From: SABI01 sp963663665
Lineage (GTDB): Bacteria; Spirochaetota; Spirochaetia; Sphaerochaetales; Sphaerochaetaceae
Assembly (NCBI GenBank): GCA_963663665.2
Contig: CAXXKP010000010.1
Span: forward strand, 496,001-560,000
Direction of reading: 5' to 3'
Length of the DNA: 64,000 bases
The notes beneath the pieces were generated by a model. The model had not been told where the DNA came from. It saw only the letters and a list, made by a program, of their open reading frames with translations, and did not search any database. The position numbers and the translations under genes are program-made. Shown piece by piece: positions 26,102-33,285 of this stretch. The stretch's first letter is position 1. The number at the start of each line of letters is the position of its first letter.

Positions 26102-26601
26102 AAAAGCAATTCCTTCTCCAGGAGTTCAATCTCTTTCTTTTCAAGATCAACCTTTCCGATGAATGGTGACATGAATGGAATAAGAGAATGTTTCTTTTCT
26201 TCTTGTTGGGCTACTTCTAATAAAAGAGACTGAGGTCCATCTAATATAGCAACAACTAACCCAACTTTCTCACCATCATATATAATTGATGAGTCCATAA
26301 GATCCGCAACATAGAACTCTCCTTCTTCAAGAGGAGCAGCTTTATCACGTTCAACCCAAATCTCCCATCCATTGAGAGTTCGAGCAACCTCAGGGGTATC
26401 AATCCCAACGAAGTGAATGAGAAGTTCCTTCCCATGAAGGATAATATTATCAACATCAAGAAATTTCTTTTGGTTTTCAAAACGAAGCTGCACCTTCTTA
26501 ATAGTAAGAAGATGCTCAATTTCACCACTGAAAGTTTTGAGTTTTATACTACCTTTAATACCGTGGGGGCCTTTAAGCACCCCTGTGGCTATATATTGCA
26601 T
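26098..26601 (-). CDS. rimM: Ribosome maturation factor RimM
   Basis: 167 residues; assists 30S assembly near ribosomal protein uS19. The N-terminal RimM domain begins with ATGVLKGPHGIKGSIKLKTF, and a PRC-barrel domain occupies about 90-167 (EEGEFYVADLMDSSI; FMSPFIGKVDLEKKEIEL). It overlaps khpA by one base (TAATG) and trmD by four. Confidence 0.95.
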   Translation of the reverse strand: MQYIATGVLKGPHGIKGSIKLKTFSGEIEHLLTIKKVQLRFENQKKFLDVDNIILHGKELLIHFVGIDTPEVARTLNGWEIWVERDKAAPLEEGEFYVADLMDSSIIYDGEKVGLVVAILDGPQSLLLEVAQQEEKKHSLIPFMSPFIGKVDLEKKEIELLEKELLL

Positions 26602-26834
26602 TAGTCAAGAATTTCCAACTGTATGTGCTTGTTGTTTTTTGCTGCTGATGCATTAAGTATGACGCGCACAGCGTTCGCAATTCTCCCACTCTTACCGATT
26701 ACTTTCCCCACATCGCTTTGGGCAACTTTCAATTCAATAATTGTTGATTGTTCCCCTTCGACCATGTGAACATTCACTTCATCAGGGTTATCAACGAGAG
26801 ATTTTGCGATATATTCAACTAAATCTTTTTCCAC
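26601..26834 (-). CDS. khpA: KH-domain RNA-binding protein KhpA
   Basis: 77 residues, a single KH domain with the GxxG loop GKSG in VGKVIGKSGRIANAVR. Such proteins pair with KhpB/Jag and bind RNA in cell-size control. Its position between rpsP and rimM is the standard one. Confidence 0.93.
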   Translation of the reverse strand: MEKDLVEYIAKSLVDNPDEVNVHMVEGEQSTIIELKVAQSDVGKVIGKSGRIANAVRVILNASAAKNNKHIQLEILD

Positions 26835-26850
26835 AGCAACTACTCCTAGG

Positions 26851-27117
26851 CTATTCTAATGGTGTTCTAACAATTGTAATATGATTTTTGTTTAAAAGAG
26901 TTCTAACCGTTGCAGATGGTTGTGCACCTTTTGCAATCCACTCTTTAATGCGATCTTCTTTTAATACTACTTGTTTACCCTCAGCTTCGATTGGGTGATA
27001 TTGACCCACTTCTTCGATTGATCGGCTGTCTCTTGCAGCTCTTGAATCAATTACAACTAATCTGTAATAAGGTCTCTTCTTTGATCCAAAACGTTTTAGT
27101 CTAATACTCGTACTCAC
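26851..27117 (-). CDS. rpsP: Ribosomal protein bS16
   Basis: 88 residues. IRLKRFGSKKRPYYRLVVIDSRAARD-type N-terminus and the IEEVGQYHP motif identify it. AGGAGG stands before the ATG. It is located 23 bases downstream of ffh. Confidence 0.97.
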   Translation of the reverse strand: MSTSIRLKRFGSKKRPYYRLVVIDSRAARDSRSIEEVGQYHPIEAEGKQVVLKEDRIKEWIAKGAQPSATVRTLLNKNHITIVRTPLE

Positions 27118-27140
27118 AAATTCCTCCTGGCTAATGCTCT

Positions 27141-28472
27141 TTACATGCCCATGCTTTTCAGCATTGATGCTTGATATTTTTTATTTCTAGCGACTTTTTT
27201 CATCATAAGTCGCATTTTCTCAAACTTTTTTAATAACCGGTTGACATCACTTACGCTTGTTCCCGATCCTTTTGCTATTCTTTTTCTTCTCGTGGGTCCT
27301 AGTATATGGTAATTTGTTCTTTCCGAAAAGGTCATAGACTGGATTATTGCTTTTTCTCTCTTCATTTCACCTAAATCAATATCATCTTCATTGATGTTAC
27401 CTTTTGCACCAGGGATCATATCAATGAGTTTATCGATTGAACCCATACTATTCATTCTATCTAGCTGATCTAAATAGTCAGAAAGATCAAATGAGTTAGA
27501 AGACATTTTTTTCTGCATTTTAATAGCATCTTCTTGATTGATGCTCTCTTGTGCTTTCTCTACTAATGAGACTACATCTCCCATTCCAAGTATTCGAGAG
27601 GCCATTCTATCAGGATAGAATGGATCTAAGTCTTCAATTTTCTCACCAACTCCGATAAATTTAATGGGCTTCCCTACTATACTTCGTAAAGAAAGTGCAG
27701 CCCCACCACGTGTATCTGAATCAAACTTACTGAGAACTACACCAGTTATTCCAACCTTCTCGTCAAACTCAGATGCAATTGTAACAGCATTTTGCCCTGT
27801 CATTGCATCAGCAACGAAAAGTGTTTCATCCGGGTTTAAAACCTTATGCACACTCTTAATTTCATTCATGAGGTGTTCATCAAGGTGCATTCTTCCTGAT
27901 GTATCAACAATTAACACATCGTACTGCCCTTTCTTCGCCGCCTCTAAGGCTGCCTTGGCTACTTTAGCAGGATCCTTTGTCTCTAAAGTGAATACAGGTA
28001 CCCCAACCTTTTCTCCAAGCACTTGCAATTGTAAGATCGCTGCTGGGCGAACTAAGTCAGCTGCAGCGAGCATAACACGACGGCCTTGTTTTGTAAGACG
28101 ATGTGCAAGTTTTGCTGCAGTAGTAGTTTTACCTGAACCTTGAAGGCCCATCATGAGAATCACAGATGTTGCGTCTGGTCCTTTTAAGAGGATATCTTGA
28201 TGTTCCACATCCCCTAACAAATCGACCATCTTGTCATAAACAATTTTCACAAACTGCTGACCTGGATCAATAGATTTAAGAACCTTCTCACCTGTTGCTT
28301 CGCTTAAGGTGTGATTGATAAATCTCCTGACCACACGTAGATTAACATCAGCCTCTAATAAAGCGACCTTGATTTCTTCTACAGCATCTTGAATATTCTT
28401 TTCGGTTATTTTCGACTTGCCACTAAAGGATCTGACTACTGAACTAAATTTTTCACTTATTGAATCAAACAT
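27141..28472 (-). CDS. ffh: Signal recognition particle protein Ffh (SRP54)
   Basis: 443 residues. GTPase that binds signal sequences on ribosomes and delivers them to FtsY. The N domain (1-~90) is followed by the G domain: GLQGSGKTTTAAKLA, VDTSGRMHLD, LSKFDSDTRGGAALS; then a methionine-rich M domain (about 300-443) that binds 4.5S RNA, ending RKRIAKGSGTS... and a Met-rich tail. The 4.5S RNA gene was not found in this window. It lies 35 bases downstream of smc and is probably expressed from the smc promoter. Confidence 0.97.
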   Translation of the reverse strand: MFDSISEKFSSVVRSFSGKSKITEKNIQDAVEEIKVALLEADVNLRVVRRFINHTLSEATGEKVLKSIDPGQQFVKIVYDKMVDLLGDVEHQDILLKGPDATSVILMMGLQGSGKTTTAAKLAHRLTKQGRRVMLAAADLVRPAAILQLQVLGEKVGVPVFTLETKDPAKVAKAALEAAKKGQYDVLIVDTSGRMHLDEHLMNEIKSVHKVLNPDETLFVADAMTGQNAVTIASEFDEKVGITGVVLSKFDSDTRGGAALSLRSIVGKPIKFIGVGEKIEDLDPFYPDRMASRILGMGDVVSLVEKAQESINQEDAIKMQKKMSSNSFDLSDYLDQLDRMNSMGSIDKLIDMIPGAKGNINEDDIDLGEMKREKAIIQSMTFSERTNYHILGPTRRKRIAKGSGTSVSDVNRLLKKFEKMRLMMKKVARNKKYQASMLKSMGM

Positions 28473-28507
28473 TATCCATCCACTAAATTAATCGTTACAA
28501 TAAAGAC

Positions 28508-31321
28508 TTATACTGTATTATTGAAAGCAGTGTCAACATGTGCATCATGAATCACGCTTTCATCCTTTTCCCATCCCATTTTATAACTAATAGCTTTCGA
28601 AACTCCTTTCTCTTGCATAGTAACCCCTAAAAGAGTACTAGAGCCCATAACAGTATGCTTATTATGTGTTATTATAATGAATTGACTTGTTTCACTAAAC
28701 TCTTTAAGTACGTTAAGAAAATATCCAATATTTCTATCATCGAGAGCTGCATCAATTTCATCTAGAATACAAAAGGGGGAAGGTTTTACTTTATAGGTTG
28801 CAAATAATAGGGCAACAGCAGTAAGTGACTTTTCTCCTCCACTTAAAGGAGCGAGTCTGTCTAATTTCTTCCCAGGTGGTTGAGCGAAAATTTCGATACC
28901 TGAATTAAGAACATCATCAGGATTTATCAGGCGCAATTCGGCTCTTCCACCAGCAAACATTCGGTGGAACATTGTATGAAAATTTGCTCTGATTTGATGA
29001 TACGAAGAGAGGAAAAGTTCTTCACTACGTTCTTTGATTTCGCTCACAACTCTTTCTAAATTGTTTTTTGCCTTTACGAGGTCATTATGTTGATCAGATA
29101 GAAAATCGTATCTCTCCTTTATCTCTTCAAATTCTCTCATAGCCATATGATTAATATAACCCATTTGCTGAATCTGTCTTTTGAGTTCACCTTGTTTTTC
29201 TCGCAATTGAGGAGGTGCTTCCTCGATATTAGATAGGCGACTCTCATACTCTTTAAGGCTCATCCCATACGTGTCATAGAAGAGATGATATACTTGCTGA
29301 ATTTGTTCATTAAGAGATTCTATATGGAGACGATATTTTTCAGCAGTACCTCGCATTTCATTGAGTCGTTCATACTCATTTTGTTGCTCTTGTTGAGCAA
29401 TCTTCTCATTAAGCAAAATTTCTTTCATAGATTCTTCAAAATCGTCTAATTTCTGTTGATACTCTTCAATATCCTGATCAATATGTTGTTGCTCTTCTTT
29501 TATAGAGGTAATCTTCTCCATTGTCTCAGACATTCTTGTTTCGGCTACATCTCTGTCACTGAGGGCATCTTCAAGACTGAACTCTTTGTCACTGATTAAT
29601 TTTCTAAGATTTTCTATAACCTGCTCTGTTGCTTCAAAAGAAGTCTCCCACTGACTTAAGGAGACTTTAAGCTCGGTATCTTTACTCTTATACTGATCAA
29701 CTCTTGAAACGAGAGAAGCCCTCTCAGTTCTCAGGAATTCGATTTTTTCTCGCATCGCCAATACTTCTTTATGAAGGTGATCTAATTCTTGGTCAATTGT
29801 TCTTTTTTGACTAATAGTTCCTGTTGGAGAAGTAAGTGTATCTAAAAGAGTAAAATATGTTGTACTAAATCGGGTAATATCTTGTTGAAGAAGGCGTAGG
29901 GAATCAATAATTTTACCTGATGTTTGTGCTAGTAAAGCTTCTCCCTCATCTTCCATTACACTATCTGCTTTATAGTTCCACGCTTCAACTCGTTCGATAA
30001 TCTTATCAATAGTATCCTTAAGGGTGTGCAGAGTTTTCTCCCTCTCTTCTGCTGAATAATTCTGTTGCTGTAGTAGTTGCTCTAATTCTTGAACAATCTG
30101 ATCTGTGACAACTCGTAGATACTTACTCAATTCTTCCTGTTTTTGATTGAGTTGTTTTTGTCGCGCTTCGTTAGTGACAATATTTTCATCAAGATCCAAT
30201 ATCATCGTATGGGTTTTCTCAATTTGTAAGGAGTTTTCCTTTTGATCTTCTTTGCATTGCCCTATATACCGTAGTAGAGCTTCTCTTTTGTCTTCTTGAT
30301 CTTCAAGCTGCTGAGAATCTATTTCCAATTTCTCTTTAATTCTATCAAAATTATGTATAGCATCATTTTTTTGGGTTGAGAAATCATGATATCGCTGAGT
30401 AAGTAGATCGATACGAGCAAAAGCCCCTTTCTTTTGTTCCTCAAGTCGTTGTATAGCATTTGTGATAGTTAAACGCTGTTCACTTATCGTATGAATAGTA
30501 TCTTGGAAGTCGGCAATAATCGTCGCTCTTTCAGTGATAGTTTCTTTAATTTGTTCATAGAGTTCTTGCGAAACAATAAGTTCTTCTCTTCGCTTGTCTT
30601 GCAATTGAAGATAGGAATGAATAGTAGAAAGAGCTACATCAACTTCAATATCGATCAATTCTCTTTCAAGTTCTTTATATCTAGCAGCTTTGGCAGCCTG
30701 TGCTTTTCTTGAATCGTATTGTCTTTTAATTTCACTAAGAAGTGTTTCCACTTGCTCAATATTCTCACTCGTTCGTTCGAGTTTCCTTAAAGCTTCCTCG
30801 CTTCGTTGCTTAAAACGGGTAATTCCTGCAGCTTCTTCAAAAATGTAACGTCTGTCTTCTGGTTTGTGGGAAAGTATTTGATCTATTTTCCCTTGCTCGA
30901 GGATAGAATATGCTGATTTACCAACTCCTGTATCAAAAAAAAGTTCTCGAATATCTTTTAATCGCACTTGCACTCTATTGATAAAAAACTCACTCTCTCC
31001 ACTTCTAAATAGCCTTCTTTTTATTTCAACTTCAGAGTGTTCAGAAGGAAGAAGGTTTTGTTCATTGTTAATTACAAGACTCACCTCGGCAACACTCATA
31101 CTAGGTCTCTTTTCAGTACCATTGAAGATGACATCTTCCATTCTTGAAGCTCTGAGTGTCTTCGTTGATTGTTCACCTAAAACCCATTTGATTGCATCAA
31201 CAATATTTGACTTACCACATCCGTTAGGACCTAACAGGCTAGTGGTTCCTTGGGCAAACTCGAGTTTAGTTTTATCTGCAAAGGATTTAAATCCATACAT
31301 TTCGATACTTTTTAAAAACAA
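28508..31321 (-). CDS. smc: Chromosome segregation protein SMC, apparently hinge-less
   Basis: 937-residue ATPase of the condensin class. The N-terminal head has GPNGCGKSNIVDAIKW (32-47); the C-terminal head has APLSGGEKSLTAVALLF and the Walker B FCILDEIDAALDDRN. Long coiled coils rich in Glu/Gln/Lys join them. Bacterial SMCs are usually about 1150-1200 residues with a ~150-residue globular hinge in the middle. Here the central part (about 400-510) is predicted-helical sequence containing QELEQLLQQQNYSAEERE and ITRFSTTYFTLLDTL, with none of the Gly-rich hinge motifs. The ScpA/ScpB partners are not in the window. First gene of the operon, promoter at 31400-31428. Confidence 0.93.
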   Translation of the reverse strand: MFLKSIEMYGFKSFADKTKLEFAQGTTSLLGPNGCGKSNIVDAIKWVLGEQSTKTLRASRMEDVIFNGTEKRPSMSVAEVSLVINNEQNLLPSEHSEVEIKRRLFRSGESEFFINRVQVRLKDIRELFFDTGVGKSAYSILEQGKIDQILSHKPEDRRYIFEEAAGITRFKQRSEEALRKLERTSENIEQVETLLSEIKRQYDSRKAQAAKAARYKELERELIDIEVDVALSTIHSYLQLQDKRREELIVSQELYEQIKETITERATIIADFQDTIHTISEQRLTITNAIQRLEEQKKGAFARIDLLTQRYHDFSTQKNDAIHNFDRIKEKLEIDSQQLEDQEDKREALLRYIGQCKEDQKENSLQIEKTHTMILDLDENIVTNEARQKQLNQKQEELSKYLRVVTDQIVQELEQLLQQQNYSAEEREKTLHTLKDTIDKIIERVEAWNYKADSVMEDEGEALLAQTSGKIIDSLRLLQQDITRFSTTYFTLLDTLTSPTGTISQKRTIDQELDHLHKEVLAMREKIEFLRTERASLVSRVDQYKSKDTELKVSLSQWETSFEATEQVIENLRKLISDKEFSLEDALSDRDVAETRMSETMEKITSIKEEQQHIDQDIEEYQQKLDDFEESMKEILLNEKIAQQEQQNEYERLNEMRGTAEKYRLHIESLNEQIQQVYHLFYDTYGMSLKEYESRLSNIEEAPPQLREKQGELKRQIQQMGYINHMAMREFEEIKERYDFLSDQHNDLVKAKNNLERVVSEIKERSEELFLSSYHQIRANFHTMFHRMFAGGRAELRLINPDDVLNSGIEIFAQPPGKKLDRLAPLSGGEKSLTAVALLFATYKVKPSPFCILDEIDAALDDRNIGYFLNVLKEFSETSQFIIITHNKHTVMGSSTLLGVTMQEKGVSKAISYKMGWEKDESVIHDAHVDTAFNNTV

Positions 31322-31399
31322 TCAAATCTCCGCTTAGGCTACATAAGAATAAATTCATATGCAAGACCAATAAAATAGGTAAATAGCTCAACGGTGATG

Positions 31400-31428
31400 A
31401 GTATACCATACCTCTCAATAATTGACAA
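31400..31428 (-). promoter_or_regulatory. Promoter of smc
   Basis: On the minus strand TTGTCA (31423-31428), 17 bases, TATACT (31400-31405). Its -35 box shares bases with the -35 box of the divergent rnhB promoter. Confidence 0.65.
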
Positions 31429-31450
31429 ATTAACTCACATAAGGCTATGT
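31422..31450 (+). promoter_or_regulatory. Promoter of rnhB
   Basis: TTGACA (31422-31427), 17 bases, CTATGT (31445-31450). Seven bases separate the weak -10 from the ATG at 31458. Confidence 0.4.
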
Positions 31451-31457
31451 TCATTTT

Positions 31458-32024
31458 ATGATTACAATATGTGGTTTAGATGAAGCAGGACGGGGACCTA
31501 TTGCAGGACCTGTTTGTGCAGCTGCGGTAATTCTTCCGCATTCATTCCCAATAGAGCTATTAAATGATTCTAAAAAGTTAAGCGCAAGAAAAAGAGATGC
31601 AATTGCACTCATTATTAAGGAGAAAGCCCTCTTCTACTCAATTCGTTTTGTGAACCATAAAACGATTGATAGCATCAACATCTTGCAAGCTTCTCTTCTT
31701 GCTATGAAGAAGTGCTATATTGAGACTAAAGAGAGTTCAGTAGTATTTGATAAAGTTCTTGTTGATGGAAATCAAGTATTTGAATCATTTCATCCAATTG
31801 AGGCCATCGTAAAAGGAGATAGCCTCATTCCTGAAATAATGGCAGCTTCAATTCTAGCCAAAACGGCACGTGATGCACTTATGATACACCTGTCACAGAT
31901 ATATCCACAATGGAATTTTGAAAAACATAAAGGGTATCCTACAAAAGAACACCTACAACTCTGTTCAGAGTATGGGCTTTCACCCATCCACCGAACAACA
32001 TTTCGTATCTCTACTTTTCATTAG
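31458..32024 (+). CDS. rnhB: Ribonuclease HII
   Basis: 188 residues. Removes RNA from RNA/DNA hybrids and misincorporated ribonucleotides. The metal-binding acids are in GLDEAGRGPIAGPV (D6, E7), in the central VLVDGNQ segment and in EIMAASILAKTARD. The short C-terminus GLSPIHRTTF is typical. There is no Shine-Dalgarno at the usual distance (AAGG is 13 bases upstream). The stop lies inside the end of the convergent PUR-domain gene (14-base overlap). Confidence 0.96.
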   Translation: MITICGLDEAGRGPIAGPVCAAAVILPHSFPIELLNDSKKLSARKRDAIALIIKEKALFYSIRFVNHKTIDSINILQASLLAMKKCYIETKESSVVFDKVLVDGNQVFESFHPIEAIVKGDSLIPEIMAASILAKTARDALMIHLSQIYPQWNFEKHKGYPTKEHLQLCSEYGLSPIHRTTFRISTFH

Positions 32025-32253
32025 ATTGTTTAATAAAATCGAGAGATTTTTGGAATTCTTTAATAAATTCTCCCAAATCTTCTTGATATACAACAATTGA
32101 TTGTCTAATAAAACGCCCTTCTCCACCCTCAGTGCCTTTACTCTCAACGATATTTAAAAACATATCGCCATACACATTCTCTTTTACATTAAAAAAATAG
32201 GTTCTGTCTCCTGTATTTAATTTTGTAGAAAACACTTCACCTCTTACTCCCAT
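32011..32253 (-). CDS. PUR-domain nucleic-acid-binding protein (DUF3276, BpuR-like)
   Basis: 80 residues. GEVFSTKLNTGDRTYFFNVKEN, then GDMFLNIVESK and FIRQSIVVYQEDLGEF, follow the pattern of the PUR-alpha repeat of DUF3276 proteins found in spirochaetes and Bacteroidetes. The Borrelia burgdorferi relative BpuR binds single-stranded DNA and RNA and regulates expression, so a nucleic-acid-binding regulatory role is likely here. AGAGG stands before the ATG. Its 3' end overlaps rnhB; its 5' side faces the DtxR-type gene. Confidence 0.88.
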   Translation of the reverse strand: MGVRGEVFSTKLNTGDRTYFFNVKENVYGDMFLNIVESKGTEGGEGRFIRQSIVVYQEDLGEFIKEFQKSLDFIKQSNEK

Positions 32254-32288
32254 ATTACACCTCTGATTTAGTTAATTTTTTTTATTAT

Positions 32289-32335
32289 TTGAGTAATCAA
32301 TGGTACAATGTATAGAAATAATAATCTATACAATG
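32289..32335 (+). promoter_or_regulatory. Promoter and operator-like palindrome of the DtxR-type gene
   Basis: TTGAGT (32289-32294), 16 bases, TATAGA (32311-32316). The -10 box lies in the left arm of an inverted repeat, TGTATAG (32309-32315) and CTATACA (32326-32332), extendable with one mismatch to 32306-32335. Autoregulation by the encoded metalloregulator is plausible. Confidence 0.5.
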
Positions 32336-32382
32336 AAAGAACTGTTTTCTATTCATTGTTGAGCAATGGATGAAATCAAGGT

Positions 32383-33090
32383 ATGATAATAAATATGGAT
32401 ACACACGAATATTCGTTTCAAGAACTTAAAGAAAAATTCCCCGCAGCTCCTAATTATTTAGTAACTATGTTTTTACTTGAACGAGAATATGGAAAAGTAA
32501 CCAATTCCCAACTTGCAAAGAAATTGGGGGTGTCTAAGCCTGCAGTAAATCAAGCAATTAAAAGATTAACTATCCTAGATTTAGCATCCCAAGATACATA
32601 TAAGAATATTCGACTTACTGAAACTGGTCGGTTTTTTGGGACAAAAGTATTAAAGAAACATTATCTTGCAGAATATATGCTCATTAAAAGAATGAATTAC
32701 CCATGGGAAAAAGCTGATGAAGAGGCTCAACGTCTTCAACAGACATTTAGTGATGAATTCACTGCATATTTGTATGAATTTTTTGGTAAACCAGAGTGTT
32801 GTCCTCATGGGAATCCTTTCCCAGGTTCAAAGCATGAAGAAGAACTCATTAGTGCTCCAAGAATCAATACTGCTCCTATCAAAATTCCTCTTAAATTAAT
32901 CCGTATTACTGAAGAAGGTGAAGCTATTGCAGGTCTGTTAAAATTTTGTAATATGCATAACCTCTATCCTGGAACAAGTTTTATCGTAAATACATTTTTG
33001 GAGGATGACAGCCTCGAGATAGCGTCAAATGGTTCAATCATTAAGATCCCATTAGAATTCGCAAAATATTTGTGTTATAAAGAGGCATGA
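32383..33090 (+). CDS. DtxR/MntR-family metal-dependent repressor with FeoA-like C-terminal domain
   Basis: 235 residues. Winged helix-turn-helix (about 15-75: NSQLAKKLGVSKPAVNQAIKRL, LTETGRFFG), dimerisation and metal-binding domain (about 75-145) with the family hallmark ECCPHGNPFPG near residue 142, and a C-terminal SH3/FeoA-like domain (about 160-235). Such proteins repress iron or manganese genes when metal-loaded. feoA and feoB are nearby on the opposite strand, so iron-responsive control of them is likely. The start is uncertain: ATG 32383 has AAGG only one base upstream; ATG 32395 (MDTHEYSF) has it 13 bases upstream. Confidence 0.9.
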   Translation: MIINMDTHEYSFQELKEKFPAAPNYLVTMFLLEREYGKVTNSQLAKKLGVSKPAVNQAIKRLTILDLASQDTYKNIRLTETGRFFGTKVLKKHYLAEYMLIKRMNYPWEKADEEAQRLQQTFSDEFTAYLYEFFGKPECCPHGNPFPGSKHEEELISAPRINTAPIKIPLKLIRITEEGEAIAGLLKFCNMHNLYPGTSFIVNTFLEDDSLEIASNGSIIKIPLEFAKYLCYKEA

Positions 33091-33123
33091 TTTACTTTTA
33101 AGTGTCACATGCTCATGTATTAA

Positions 33124-33282
33124 TTAGATCTTATTTTTATGTGAAGGGCTCTCACAATTACCATTCATCGGACATGCACTGCATCCACTACACGTTACTC
33201 CATTCTTTTTATCTTTTACCATCTTACGTATGCTTAACGTAAGAACGAGCACAATTATTATTACTACGATAATATTTACCAT
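33124..33282 (-). CDS. FeoB-associated Cys-rich membrane microprotein
   Basis: A 52-residue protein too short for many gene callers. One N-terminal membrane helix (MVNIIVVIIIVLVLTLSIRK) is followed by a short cytoplasmic part with CSGCSAC and a fourth cysteine in NGNCES. This is the pattern of the small Cys-rich proteins encoded after feoB in many bacteria. The ATG (33280-33282) lies 3 bases after the feoB stop. The cysteine cluster may bind iron or serve the Feo complex in place of FeoC; that is inference. Confidence 0.85.
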   Translation of the reverse strand: MVNIIVVIIIVLVLTLSIRKMVKDKKNGVTCSGCSACPMNGNCESPSHKNKI

Positions 33283-33285
33283 AAT

